This document shows positions 52,988 through 60,391 of a stretch of 64,000 nucleotides of DNA, in pieces. The notes under the pieces were generated by a model, which was not told the origin of the DNA, did no database searches, and was given only the letters and a program-made list of their open reading frames with translations. The first letter of the stretch is position 1. Each line of letters begins with the position of its first letter. Location of the stretch: contig NZ_CP025624.1 in assembly GCF_002874965.1 (NCBI RefSeq), positions 3,100,001-3,164,000 of the forward strand, in the 5' to 3' direction. The position numbers and the translations under genes are program-made. Source of the DNA: Pseudomonas sp. NC02 (GTDB lineage Bacteria; Pseudomonadota; Gammaproteobacteria; Pseudomonadales; Pseudomonadaceae).

Positions 52988-53316
52988 TTTGGTGTCCTCC
53001 GTTGATTTCCAATGCCGCCTCATAGAAGCGGCATCAGTAAATCTTTGGGTGTTTCATCTCCACCACGCGCATCGCCCGATTCATATCTCTGGCCGACGTC
53101 ACACATTTCGTGAGCGGTGTTCTTCGCCGACCGGCTTGCGTGGTTTCGCGTACTCACATCTGGTGAGCACGGCCAGTTCCAGAGCTGGCGTGGAGATCGA
53201 ATTTATTGCTCGCGCTGTGCCCATTGCTGGGGATCGATCTGCGAGGTTCCCGTGCTGTTAAAGAGCGGTGGGCTGTGAGGCCCTTCGCAGTGGCTGTGTA
53301 TCGCTGCGATGGTGTT

Positions 53317-53345
53317 AATTTAGCCCCAAGCTAAAATATCGTCAA
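53317..53345 (-). promoter_or_regulatory. Leftward early promoter (PL-like)
   Basis: On the minus strand, TTGACG (53345-53340), a 17-bp spacer and TAAATT (53322-53317). The spacer and -10 are occupied by the first operator copy, so repressor binding would block RNA polymerase. Confidence 0.75.
53319..53335. promoter_or_regulatory. Prophage operator OL-a
   Basis: TTTAGC-CCCAA-GCTAAA: a perfect 6-bp inverted repeat with 5-bp spacer, one of six copies in the window. Confidence 0.85.
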
Positions 53346-53360
53346 TAGCTCAGAGCTAAA
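53344..53360. promoter_or_regulatory. Prophage operator OL-b
   Basis: AATAGC-TCAGA-GCTAAA: same pattern with two mismatches in the left arm. Centre lies 25 bp from OL-a. Confidence 0.75.
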
Positions 53361-53362
53361 TA

Positions 53363-53379
53363 TTTAGCGACAGGCGAAA
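53363..53379. promoter_or_regulatory. Prophage operator OL-c
   Basis: TTTAGC-GACAG-GCGAAA: one mismatch in the right arm. Centre lies 19 bp from OL-b. Confidence 0.75.
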
Positions 53380-53462
53380 TTATCGCGACCCGCCAGGTCT
53401 ATGACTGAGGTCCATAAGCGCTTTACGCGCCAGTTAGCAGTGAGCTATGATTTTTCCACTGG

Positions 53463-53478
53463 CTGTATGGATATACAG
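53463..53478 (+). promoter_or_regulatory. LexA (SOS) box
   Basis: CTGTATGGATATACAG matches CTG-N10-CAG with TA-rich arms. It lies 22 bp before the DUF1654-like gene. Confidence 0.85.
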
Positions 53479-53499
53479 CGTTCAGTCGGGGGAAATTTT

Positions 53500-53811
53500 A
53501 TGGCACAGAAGCAGGCGGCACTGGCAGCACAGCAGGAAATTAGTGGTATGGAGCGCCTTGCGCTACGCGTCTCATCGATGATCAATCACCCGGTCGCGCA
53601 GGCGCAGCGCTGGGTGACGATTCATCGTCTGGACACGGACGGGGATCGGGAGTGGGAAGAGGTGCTGAGCGTGATCGCTGACACCGACGAGCTTGAGTTG
53701 ACGCTCAATGACGACGGCAGCGTTACGGTGAGGTGGGAGCAGCAGGAGGTGGAGAAGGCAGGGAAGGGCGAGCCCACATTTGAGCCGGAAGAAGAGGTGG
53801 CGCCTTTTTAG
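53500..53811 (+). CDS. DUF1654-like SOS-regulated protein
   Basis: 103 residues from ATG 53500 (GGGGGA 6 bp upstream). The core GMERLALRVSSMINHPVAQ ... WVTIHRLDTDGDREWEEVL matches, by memory, the DUF1654 family confined largely to pseudomonads and their phages. The end is acidic. The LexA box just upstream makes it an SOS-induced gene, placed beside the prophage operators. An in-frame ATG at 53401 lies upstream of the box and is not used if the box is functional. It may act in DNA repair control or prophage induction. Confidence 0.75.
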   Translation: MAQKQAALAAQQEISGMERLALRVSSMINHPVAQAQRWVTIHRLDTDGDREWEEVLSVIADTDELELTLNDDGSVTVRWEQQEVEKAGKGEPTFEPEEEVAPF

Positions 53812-53823
53812 CGCGCAATAAAA

Positions 53824-53842
53824 AGCCCGCTTTGGGCGGGCT
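53824..53842. terminator. Bidirectional hairpin between convergent genes
   Basis: AGCCCGC/GCGGGCT stem with a TTTGG loop; A-rich on one side and T-containing on the other. Serves the DUF1654-like gene and the convergent coiled-coil gene. Confidence 0.65.
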
Positions 53843-53864
53843 TCAATTCAACGAGACTAAAGAT

Positions 53865-54488
53865 CTACGAGCCGGATAGTGTAAATACGTACCTCAGAGC
53901 GACTCCGAGCAATGCTGAAGCGATGGCTCCAATTACAATCGCTCCGCCCAAATACTTACCCATCGTAACCTTGATACCGTTGACATCCTCACCAACCTTC
54001 TTCGTATCTGCTTTGATGGAGCTTACGTCCTTTTCGATCCGGTCAAAACGCGATTCTGATATCTTTTCCAGCGCTTTATCGCGCTCTAACTGAGCCGCTA
54101 GAAAGCCTGAAAATCTTTCGGCTAGCGCTGCATCTCTCGCGATCTGTTCATTTCGAAACGATTCTTGTCTCAGGTCAAATTCACGTTTTAACTGCTCATC
54201 ACGCAAAGCAAGCTCTTTACGATATTCATCTGACCGCCTTTCGCCGTCCTTTTCCATGCGCTCTATGCGCTTATCCATCCGGTCTTCAATACTGGATAAG
54301 GTTGACCTTAGCTCGTCCCGCGTTATGTCGTTCATTTTCCGAGTATCACTCGTTACAGGTCTATTGTCATCAACAAGGTCTGCTGCCAGGGTGCTCGATT
54401 TTTGATTAATCCCCGGAAATCTAGTGCAGGCTTCGAAATGATTTTTCATATCATTCGCTGTTCCAAATTTGGTCGTTGCGCTACTCAT
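53865..54488 (-). CDS. Coiled-coil membrane-anchored protein, rexB-position
   Basis: 207 residues: an N-terminal variable part, a long charged coiled coil (about 55-165, MDKRIERMEKDGERRSDEYR and LKREFDLRQESFRNEQ) and a C-terminal transmembrane helix (about 182-203). A shorter start at residue 52 (MNDITRDELRS) is possible. It overlaps the zinc-ribbon gene by 8 bp and both follow the CI-like repressor in the same direction, so it should be made in the lysogen. A tail-anchored coiled coil could oligomerise or sense at the membrane. Function unknown. Confidence 0.65.
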   Translation of the reverse strand: MSSATTKFGTANDMKNHFEACTRFPGINQKSSTLAADLVDDNRPVTSDTRKMNDITRDELRSTLSSIEDRMDKRIERMEKDGERRSDEYRKELALRDEQLKREFDLRQESFRNEQIARDAALAERFSGFLAAQLERDKALEKISESRFDRIEKDVSSIKADTKKVGEDVNGIKVTMGKYLGGAIVIGAIASALLGVALRYVFTLSGS

Positions 54489-54846
54489 CGCTGGCTTCCA
54501 CAGCTGACGAGTTATCGTCGTCGATCAAATCTGAGTCAGGCCTTGGATTGTTTTCCACCCATTCGTGAACAGTTGAGGCCATGTGGGTGCGAAGATAGCC
54601 GCAACTGTTACAAAAATATCCAAAGGTGGACATGTAAAACATATCAGGTCGGTTTCGTACAGGCATACCTAGGCGAAGCGTTGGTCCGTCATCGTCAGGG
54701 CAAAGGATAGTCCAATCCTCTCCCTGACAAAGCGGGCAATTTTCATCCTTACCTGCTCCTTTTGCTACAAGGAATCTTGCAAAGTCCTTAGAATCAACAG
54801 CAAACATCGTGAGCCGCTTCGGCTTTGACTCGGGTGTATCGGTCAT
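54481..54846 (-). CDS. Zinc-ribbon protein, rexA-position
   Basis: 121 residues with CPLC (about 37-40) and CNSCGY (about 79-84) forming a zinc ribbon, and an acidic tail (DSDLIDDDNSS). The N-terminal DSKDFARFLVAKG resembles nothing I know. It starts 66 bp after the CI-like gene stop and overlaps the coiled-coil gene. Likely co-expressed with the repressor in lysogens. Confidence 0.65.
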   Translation of the reverse strand: MTDTPESKPKRLTMFAVDSKDFARFLVAKGAGKDENCPLCQGEDWTILCPDDDGPTLRLGMPVRNRPDMFYMSTFGYFCNSCGYLRTHMASTVHEWVENNPRPDSDLIDDDNSSAVEASDE

Positions 54847-54912
54847 TTATAGGCTCCCTGCATCATGCATTTTCAACCTGCCAGCCTCGTTGTCACGTGG
54901 TGAAATTGAGAC

Positions 54913-55749
54913 CTATACCGGTTGTCCGTTCCATACGTAAAGCACCCGGGCCAGGATATGGGTGTCATCCACCCGGATGTCTTCGGGGTCGTGGTGCTTG
55001 TTGTCCGAAATCATTTTGAAGCGATCCTTGCCTTTCTTTTGCAGGCGCTTCACGTACAACATTTCGTCGTGGGAGAAGAGGTAGATGCCGTCCCCGGTGA
55101 ACTCCCGGATCGTGATGTCGACCAGTAGCGGGTCTCGATCCTTGATGGTTGGAGCCATCGACTGACCCCACCCGGTGATCATCTTGAGGTGGAAGTGCTC
55201 TTTGAAGGTGACACCTAGATCACGCAGGTGCTTGGGGCTGACCCTTATGTCCTGGAGCATTTCCGGATATTCGTGCGGGATCTGCCCGCCACCCATCGCC
55301 GCGCGCACATCGTAGTGCGCAATCCACACCTCATCGCCGACCTGGCCAGGGCGAGAGAAGTCGACAGTTATGACGTTGCTCGACTCGTCAGCGGCCGCAA
55401 TAATCCTGTCACGAGCTGTGCTCGTTAAACCTTTGACCTTCGAAAGCATCTGCTTTATCTGGTCCGCCGCTGTCTGTGCGGATGTCTCGTCTGCGTGATC
55501 GCTCGAAGTCAGCTCTTCAGCTGGAGTTATCGACTCACCTGGCGATATGGAGTCAAACCAACCTCTGGGCAGCCCCTCGATCGCCTCGATTCTCCGCGCT
55601 ACATCGTCTCCCAAATTCTTCGCTGTCTTGTCCGACAAAATCTGGCTCAGGTGCGCAGGCGCCATTCCCCAGCGCTCGGCGCACGCGCCTTTTCGCTGGT
55701 TTCCTATGAGGCTGATCAGTTGCTTTTTACGAATCGCATAAATATCCAT
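54913..55749 (-). CDS. CI-like prophage repressor (HTH-S24 peptidase)
   Basis: 278 residues from ATG 55749. Helix-turn-helix at about 8-60 (RKKQLISLIGNQRKGACAER ... HLSQILSDKT), a linker, and an S24 LexA/CI-like peptidase domain with S197 in GQSMAPTIKDRD and K234 in LYVKRLQ, the Ser-Lys dyad for RecA-stimulated self-cleavage. The ordinary Ala-Gly cleavage site is not obvious; the AAMGGG segment (about 150-155) is the candidate. It should bind the six TTTAGC-N5-GCTAAA operators. A TTG at 55794 lies inside an operator and is less likely as start; the ATG has no clear ribosome site, as with leaderless lambda cI. Confidence 0.88.
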   Translation of the reverse strand: MDIYAIRKKQLISLIGNQRKGACAERWGMAPAHLSQILSDKTAKNLGDDVARRIEAIEGLPRGWFDSISPGESITPAEELTSSDHADETSAQTAADQIKQMLSKVKGLTSTARDRIIAAADESSNVITVDFSRPGQVGDEVWIAHYDVRAAMGGGQIPHEYPEMLQDIRVSPKHLRDLGVTFKEHFHLKMITGWGQSMAPTIKDRDPLLVDITIREFTGDGIYLFSHDEMLYVKRLQKKGKDRFKMISDNKHHDPEDIRVDDTHILARVLYVWNGQPV

Positions 55750-55768
55750 GCGGGCAAGAATGCCAGCG

Positions 55769-55785
55769 TTTAGCTCAATGCTAAA
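55769..55785. promoter_or_regulatory. Prophage operator OR-a
   Basis: TTTAGC-TCAAT-GCTAAA, a perfect copy. On the minus strand it sits between TTGAGC and TAAACG with a 16-bp spacer, a candidate repressor-maintenance promoter just before ATG 55749. Confidence 0.85.
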
Positions 55786-55801
55786 TGTGCTCAAAGCTAA
55801 A
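55785..55801. promoter_or_regulatory. Prophage operator OR-b
   Basis: ATGTGC-TCAAA-GCTAAA: right arm perfect, left arm degenerate. It abuts OR-a and is probably the weakest site. Confidence 0.6.
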
Positions 55802-55807
55802 TATTCC

Positions 55808-55836
55808 TTGCTACGATATTAGCCATAAGCTAAATT
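55808..55836 (+). promoter_or_regulatory. Cro promoter (PR-like) with operator OR-c
   Basis: TTGCTA (55808-55813), a 17-bp spacer and TAAATT (55831-55836). Operator OR-c, ATTAGC-CATAA-GCTAAA (55818-55834), fills the spacer and overlaps the -10, exactly as at the leftward promoter. Confidence 0.75.
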
Positions 55837-55861
55837 TCTCCCATGTTTAAGGAGAGATCCC

Positions 55862-56098
55862 ATGAATGACCATCTGCGTGACTGGCTCGCCAGCGCTTCA
55901 AACGAACGGCGCCAGTCAGTGGCTGCTGCTGCCAAGACGACGGTAGGGCACCTGTGGCAGCTGGCAGGCGGTCACCGAAAAGCCTCGGCCGACCTGGCAG
56001 AGCGCCTTCAGGACGCATCAGCTGGAGAGATCACCATCGCAGGTTTGCGACCGGATCTTCTCGACCTGGCGCACAAAGTCCTACGCGGCGCCGCCTGA
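55862..56098 (+). CDS. Cro-like/YdaS-type DNA-binding protein
   Basis: 78 residues with a helix-turn-helix of the Cro/YdaS kind (SVAAAAKTTVGHLWQLAGGH) and a helical end. AAGGAG precedes ATG 55862. First gene after the rightward promoter, divergent from the CI-like gene, so it should antagonise the repressor. Confidence 0.82.
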   Translation: MNDHLRDWLASASNERRQSVAAAAKTTVGHLWQLAGGHRKASADLAERLQDASAGEITIAGLRPDLLDLAHKVLRGAA

Positions 56099-56148
56099 CA
56101 TCCCTGTTCGCCGTTCCATTGAAGCCAGATTAGAAGAGAGCAGCCCCC

Positions 56149-56763
56149 ATGCAAACGTCCAGTTCCAGACACACCGTACAAACTCGTGATCAGGTGCTGG
56201 TCGCACACGCTGCAAACCAGATCGCACGCACCAGCCTGAGCCAGGACGACTTCGCCCAGGCACTGAGCCGCGAGCTGCATCTGTCCTGCCCAGAGAAGGC
56301 CGTCGCCAAAGAGGTGCCGGACTTTGCCGCGCTGACCTTGCAGAACGACGTGTCCGACTTTGTGAAGGCGACCGGCCGCTGGCTCAAGCGTGTTCAGCGC
56401 TGGTTGTCCGGTGATCAGGAAATGCCGTCCTGGCTGGAAGAGTCGTGGGTAAACGCCCTTGAGCCTGAATTCCGCGACCACTGCGTGAACGAACTGGCGA
56501 GCCGCCACGGGCTGACTGGCGCCCGCCAGATGACCAGTGACCAATGCGCGAACAAAAGCTTCGGCGCACTGATCCGCGCCCTGGGTGATGTGATCGACAC
56601 CGGCAGCGAAGTGTTTGACGACCAGGTGATGTGCGAACTGGATCTGCCGCACCTACCGGCATTCGCCAAGCAGTGCCGCCAGGTTGAAGCGAAGGCGGGG
56701 GAGCTGGGGCGCCGTGCCGAGCAGTTGCTCGCGGCGGCTCGTCCACTGAAATCCATAGCCTGA
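56149..56763 (+). CDS. CII-position phage regulator
   Basis: 204 residues, all helical. After a short polar start, HAANQIARTSLSQDDFAQAL resembles the N-terminal pattern of phage CII-type/YdaT-like regulators, and CANKSFGALIRALGDVIDTG with DLPHLPAFAKQCRQVEAKAG forms the C-terminal part. Position second in the rightward operon fits a CII-like decision factor. Evidence is mostly positional. Confidence 0.5.
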   Translation: MQTSSSRHTVQTRDQVLVAHAANQIARTSLSQDDFAQALSRELHLSCPEKAVAKEVPDFAALTLQNDVSDFVKATGRWLKRVQRWLSGDQEMPSWLEESWVNALEPEFRDHCVNELASRHGLTGARQMTSDQCANKSFGALIRALGDVIDTGSEVFDDQVMCELDLPHLPAFAKQCRQVEAKAGELGRRAEQLLAAARPLKSIA

Positions 56764-56778
56764 ATTACAGGCACAAAA

Positions 56779-56803
56779 AAGCCGACGTACGAGGTCGGCT
56801 TCT
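56779..56803 (+). terminator. Intra-operon terminator (tR1-like position)
   Basis: AAGCCGAC/GTCGGCTT stem followed by a short pyrimidine run, between the CII-position gene and the replication gene. Confidence 0.6.
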
Positions 56804-56828
56804 TCAACAGCTTTGAGCGAGAGAAATC

Positions 56829-57674
56829 ATGCCAAACATTGTTCCGATACACAACCCTCGGGGGTTCACCCGAATGGACAACCAGATGATGGATGGCTTG
56901 ATGGCCATCGATTTGTCGGCGCGCGAAATGAAGATAGTTCTGTACGTGGCAAAAGCCACCTTGAACTTCAGCACGGGCGCCCATCGCATCCCGGCGGTCG
57001 ATATCGCTAAGGCAACCCACATCCACCCTGACACCGTGTCGAAGGCTATATCCGGCCTGTTGCGCCGTCGCGTGCTGTATCGGGAAGGTGGTGCACGCGG
57101 TGACATCGGCGTTTGCGACCCAAAAGAGTGGATCTTTGTAGTAGAGCCGAAACAGACCATATCGTCTGATTCGGCTCAGGTGGTCCGAATCGGCTCAGCC
57201 GCGAAACAGACCAAAACCGACGACTCCCTTCTTTATACAAAGAAAGAACCCCTATTAACTCTTTCTACGAAAGAGATTAATCCGCCCCAAGAGCCGGCCG
57301 AACTTCCGAAGCCTGATCGCAAGACTCCGTTCGGCATGGCGCAGTTGTTGGCCGACAACCCTCACAACGTCCCTGAGCAACTGCTGGCCGACTGGCTGAC
57401 ACAGCGCAAAGCCAAGCGCGCCGCAGTGACCGCCACCGTCTGGGCGACCGTGAACACCGAGCTGGCCAAGTGCGCCGAGGCCGGGATCACCCCAGACGAC
57501 GCAATCACCGAAGCGCTGAATTCCGGCTGGCAGGGTTTCAAGGCTTCCTGGGTGATCAAGCGCCTGGCGGAATCCGCCCAGGTGCCGGCCCCTCAGTCTC
57601 GTCACACCGGTTTTGCTGACCGCAACTACACCGATGGCCTGATTCAGCGTGAGGACGGTTCCTATGCGATCTGA
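56829..57674 (+). CDS. Phage replication protein O-like
   Basis: 281 residues. The N-terminal winged helix matches phage O proteins (GFTRMDNQMMDGLMAIDLSA, REMKIVLYVAKATLNF, AKATHIHPDTVSKAISGL), which bind origin repeats. A low-complexity linker is followed by a C-terminal domain that would recruit the helicase loader (AVTATVWATVNTELAKCAE). A candidate origin lies in the linker-coding part. The start has GAGAGAAATC upstream. Confidence 0.87.
   Translation: MPNIVPIHNPRGFTRMDNQMMDGLMAIDLSAREMKIVLYVAKATLNFSTGAHRIPAVDIAKATHIHPDTVSKAISGLLRRRVLYREGGARGDIGVCDPKEWIFVVEPKQTISSDSAQVVRIGSAAKQTKTDDSLLYTKKEPLLTLSTKEINPPQEPAELPKPDRKTPFGMAQLLADNPHNVPEQLLADWLTQRKAKRAAVTATVWATVNTELAKCAEAGITPDDAITEALNSGWQGFKASWVIKRLAESAQVPAPQSRHTGFADRNYTDGLIQREDGSYAI
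57144..57290. other. Candidate phage replication origin within the O-like gene
   Basis: Repeated blocks: GCCGAAACAGACCA and GCGAAACAGACCA, and ATTCGGCTCAG and AATCGGCTCAG, over 57146-57213. The first and second form a 14-bp inverted repeat (57144-57157 and 57164-57177, one mismatch). Directly after lies an AT-rich stretch (about 57227-57290). Iterons plus an AT-rich unwinding region inside the O gene is the lambda ori layout. Confidence 0.55.
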
Positions 57675-58470
57675 GCCCGTCCAGCAAAGCCCAGAACTCC
57701 CGCCGGGCACCCACATCCAGCCCGCCGAGTGCGAGACCCACGGCCACTACGACCAGAAGATTTTCCCGGTGCTGGGCAAGGAGTTGAAGAGCGGTTGCCC
57801 TGAGTGCGGCCGGATCATTCGCGAAAAGGCTGAAGCTGCCGAGCTGGCCAACAAGGCGATGGAGTTGCGCATGTCCATGGAGCGCAAGCTCGGTGCCGCG
57901 CTGATCCCCAAACGCTTCGCCAGCAAGACTCTGGACGGCTACGTCGTCACCACCACGGAACAGCGAAAGGCGCTGAACACCTGCCGCCGGTATGCCGCCG
58001 AGTTCGCGCAGATCGCCGAATCGGGCCGCTGCTTGTTGCTGTTGGGCAAGCCCGGTACCGGCAAGACGCACCTGTCCGTGGCGATCGCCAACGAGATCAT
58101 GGCCAGGTCGAGCGCAACAGCGGTGTACCGCACTATCGGCGCTGTGCTGCAGGCCATCCGCGCGACCTACGACCAATCCAGCGACCAAAGCGAAAGACAG
58201 ATCCTGTCGAGTCTGATCAGTCCCTCGTTGCTCATCCTGGACGAGATCGGCGTCAGCAAGGAGAAGCCCAGCGACTTCGAGCTGACGACCTTGTTCGCAA
58301 TCATCAACGGCCGGTACGAAGAGCTGCGCCCGACGGTGATCGTTTCCAACCTGGATGGGCAGGCGCTGCCAGGAGCCATCGGCGAGCGCTGCATTGATCG
58401 GCTGCGGGAGGGCGGGGTGATCGTCATTCCGTTTGAGTGGGAATCGCAGCGCGGCAAGGAGGGATTTTGA
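57664..58470 (+). CDS. DnaC-like helicase loader (IstB/DnaC ATPase)
   Basis: 268 residues from ATG 57664, overlapping the O-like gene's stop. An N-terminal zinc ribbon (CETHGH then CPEC at 45-48) precedes a AAA+ domain with Walker A GKPGTGKTH (128-136), Walker B LLILDEIG (189-196) and sensor region TVIVSNLDGQ. It loads the host DnaB helicase at the phage origin together with the O-like protein. Confidence 0.92.
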   Translation: MRSEPVQQSPELPPGTHIQPAECETHGHYDQKIFPVLGKELKSGCPECGRIIREKAEAAELANKAMELRMSMERKLGAALIPKRFASKTLDGYVVTTTEQRKALNTCRRYAAEFAQIAESGRCLLLLGKPGTGKTHLSVAIANEIMARSSATAVYRTIGAVLQAIRATYDQSSDQSERQILSSLISPSLLILDEIGVSKEKPSDFELTTLFAIINGRYEELRPTVIVSNLDGQALPGAIGERCIDRLREGGVIVIPFEWESQRGKEGF

Positions 58471-58471
58471 A

Positions 58472-59251
58472 ATGACTGACTACACCGAACTGAAGCGGCT
58501 GGCCGAGGCCTGCATCGCTGCCGGCGAATACCTGCCGGGTGAAGCATGGGAAGAGGACCGTAGCTATTGCCAAGCAGAAGTGGCGTTTCTTGAGTTCGTG
58601 CCCGTGGCAACACCTGCCGCAGTCCAGGCGCTGATCGCCGAGAACGAGCGCCTGAAGACATTGCGGAGCGCAACCGAGCGTGATCTTGCGCAAGAGCTTG
58701 AGGTTTGGCGGAGCGGCCCGTCCTGCTGGAGTTGCGGCGATACCGGTGACGTGCATGACATGGTCGGCGAATGGCGCGGCCAATGCGATTGCAATGCAGC
58801 CAAGTTGATTGATGTTTCCAGCGAGCGCAAGCAGCTCAAGGCCGAGAACGAGGCGCTGAATACGGCCATTGAAGACCTTGAAAGGGGGCGCGTTGCGGGC
58901 TTCGAGGAATACGATTTCACCCGCCTCAAGGATCGCCGTGGAGACCAGAAGGTTTTCGAAATCACCATTGAAACCGAGTGCGGTTGTGACGTCGAAGAGG
59001 GCGAATACACCGTCCGAATTACGCATCTGCTGGGCAATTGGCTGGGCTCTGACGACTTTGGGTTAATCGCAGACGCTGTGGCCGAAGTAGTTGCGGATCT
59101 TGGCTTGCCGGAAGAGGGCTATACCACCTTCATCGCTTATGAGTCGGGCGAACGGCAGGACGTGTACTGCACCAAGTGGTTTGAGATTGCGACTGTCGCC
59201 TCGGTACTGGCCGAACCGGGCGCCGCCATGGGCAAGGGAGAGCAGTCATGA
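58472..59251 (+). CDS. Ead/Ea22-like phage protein
   Basis: 259 residues. N-terminus DYTELKRLAEACIAAGEYLP and VAVQ-ALIAENERL resemble Ead/Ea22-like proteins of lambdoid phages; a cysteine pair set (SCWSCGD ... CDCN) suggests zinc, and the C-terminal 110 residues are acidic. AAGGAGG lies 9 bp before ATG 58472. Role unknown. Confidence 0.6.
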   Translation: MTDYTELKRLAEACIAAGEYLPGEAWEEDRSYCQAEVAFLEFVPVATPAAVQALIAENERLKTLRSATERDLAQELEVWRSGPSCWSCGDTGDVHDMVGEWRGQCDCNAAKLIDVSSERKQLKAENEALNTAIEDLERGRVAGFEEYDFTRLKDRRGDQKVFEITIETECGCDVEEGEYTVRITHLLGNWLGSDDFGLIADAVAEVVADLGLPEEGYTTFIAYESGERQDVYCTKWFEIATVASVLAEPGAAMGKGEQS

Positions 59252-59724
59252 ACCCGATCATTACTCACCAAATGCAACCATGCCCTTACAGCTGCGTGTC
59301 GACCTGCATGGCAATGATTGTTGGTCGGCCGGCACAGGAAGTCATCGAAGAGATGCACAAGCCCTATCGCGACGGCGACCTGACCATGCGGCAGATGCTA
59401 GAGCGCCTCGGCGTTGAATACACGGCTTTCTTCAGCCTGGACTGCCCACCCCTGGCCGATGAGGGGGCTTATGTGTGCACGTCACCTTCGCTCAACATCG
59501 AAGGCGGCAACCACCAGATCCTGATCGAGGTCACCGACGAGGGCTACTTCGTGCTCGACCCGGTTCAGGGGCGCGAGGACCGCAAGTATTACGTGGCGCG
59601 CGGGAAGGGTGAGGGCAACCCGCTGGCGATCGACCTTGGCGGCTTCGTCGTCGATGCCTTTATCTCGCGCGACCATCTTTTGGCCCAGCGCACCGGCGAG
59701 ACTTTGACGGAGGCTGCAGCATGA
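59248..59724 (+). CDS. C39-like cysteine peptidase domain protein
   Basis: 158 residues. QPCPYSCVSTCMAM places a cysteine at the helix start as in papain-like C39 peptidases, the histidine occurs in GNHQILIEV and an aspartate in YFVLDPVQG, giving the expected Cys-His-Asp order. No transmembrane or ABC part is attached. The ATG overlaps both neighbours. Phage C39-like proteins of unknown target occur in the nin-type region of several pseudomonad phages, from memory. Confidence 0.7.
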   Translation: MNPIITHQMQPCPYSCVSTCMAMIVGRPAQEVIEEMHKPYRDGDLTMRQMLERLGVEYTAFFSLDCPPLADEGAYVCTSPSLNIEGGNHQILIEVTDEGYFVLDPVQGREDRKYYVARGKGEGNPLAIDLGGFVVDAFISRDHLLAQRTGETLTEAAA

Positions 59725-60236
59725 CTAAGCCCGCCAAGCCCCGTCCAATGCCTGTGTACCTGGTGCTGCGCCGCCTGGTCGATCCTGCTACGGGCAAGGA
59801 GGTTGCAGCGTTCGTGCCGTCCTCCGACGCCGACCGGTCAATCCTTCGTGAGCGGGATTTCCGGATCAACACGAAGATCCGCGCCGACCTCAAGCAGCCG
59901 CGCAATCCACGGTTTAACGGATTGGTCCACGGCCTGGGCCGGGTGCTGAGCCAGAACATCGACCGGTTCTCCGGCAAGCAGTCCCACGACGCGATCAAGG
60001 CACTGCAGTTGGAGTCGGGCGTGTACTGCGACGAGGAAGCGTTCGACATTCCGGGCCTGGGCCAGCTTACCCGCAAGACGCCCCGCAGCCTTTCCTACGA
60101 CTCGATGGGGGAGGAGACATTCCAAGACTTTTGGCGCCAGTGCTGCGCGTACCTGGTGCTGCACGACTGGCCGACGCTCACGGAAGAGCGACTGACCGAA
60201 ATGGCAGAGTTTGAAGCATTTAAGGAGGCTGCATGA
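59721..60236 (+). CDS. DUF1367-like phage protein
   Basis: 171 residues. IRADLKQPRNPRFNGLVHGL resembles the DUF1367 signature, in which a basic loop precedes the K/R-N-x-x-F/H motif; the second half is helical with an acidic end. It occupies the NinB-like position between the C39-like gene and NinG. Function not established. Confidence 0.55.
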   Translation: MTKPAKPRPMPVYLVLRRLVDPATGKEVAAFVPSSDADRSILRERDFRINTKIRADLKQPRNPRFNGLVHGLGRVLSQNIDRFSGKQSHDAIKALQLESGVYCDEEAFDIPGLGQLTRKTPRSLSYDSMGEETFQDFWRQCCAYLVLHDWPTLTEERLTEMAEFEAFKEAA

Positions 60237-60391
60237 AAAACGGAGAAGCAATTGTGATTCTCGCCGGTGGCACTGCCTGGGTTTGCGGAATCGCGCTCGC
60301 AAAGGGTTTCTGGATGACGGCCATAAGTGCTGTGCTGCCCCCCGTGGCCTGGGTGCTGCTGGCTGAGCATCTGATGGGGGCGGTCGCATGA
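60233..60391 (+). CDS. 52-residue phage membrane protein
   Basis: MKNGEAIVILAGGTAWVCGI then a second hydrophobic helix. Starts and ends by ATGA overlaps with its neighbours, strong evidence that it is translated. Two transmembrane segments; unknown function. Confidence 0.72.
   Translation: MKNGEAIVILAGGTAWVCGIALAKGFWMTAISAVLPPVAWVLLAEHLMGAVA

Noticed and set aside
53041..53100. 16-codon frame on the minus strand in the leftward leader
   Set aside because: Too short and with poor ribosome site; could be a leader peptide but nothing supports it.
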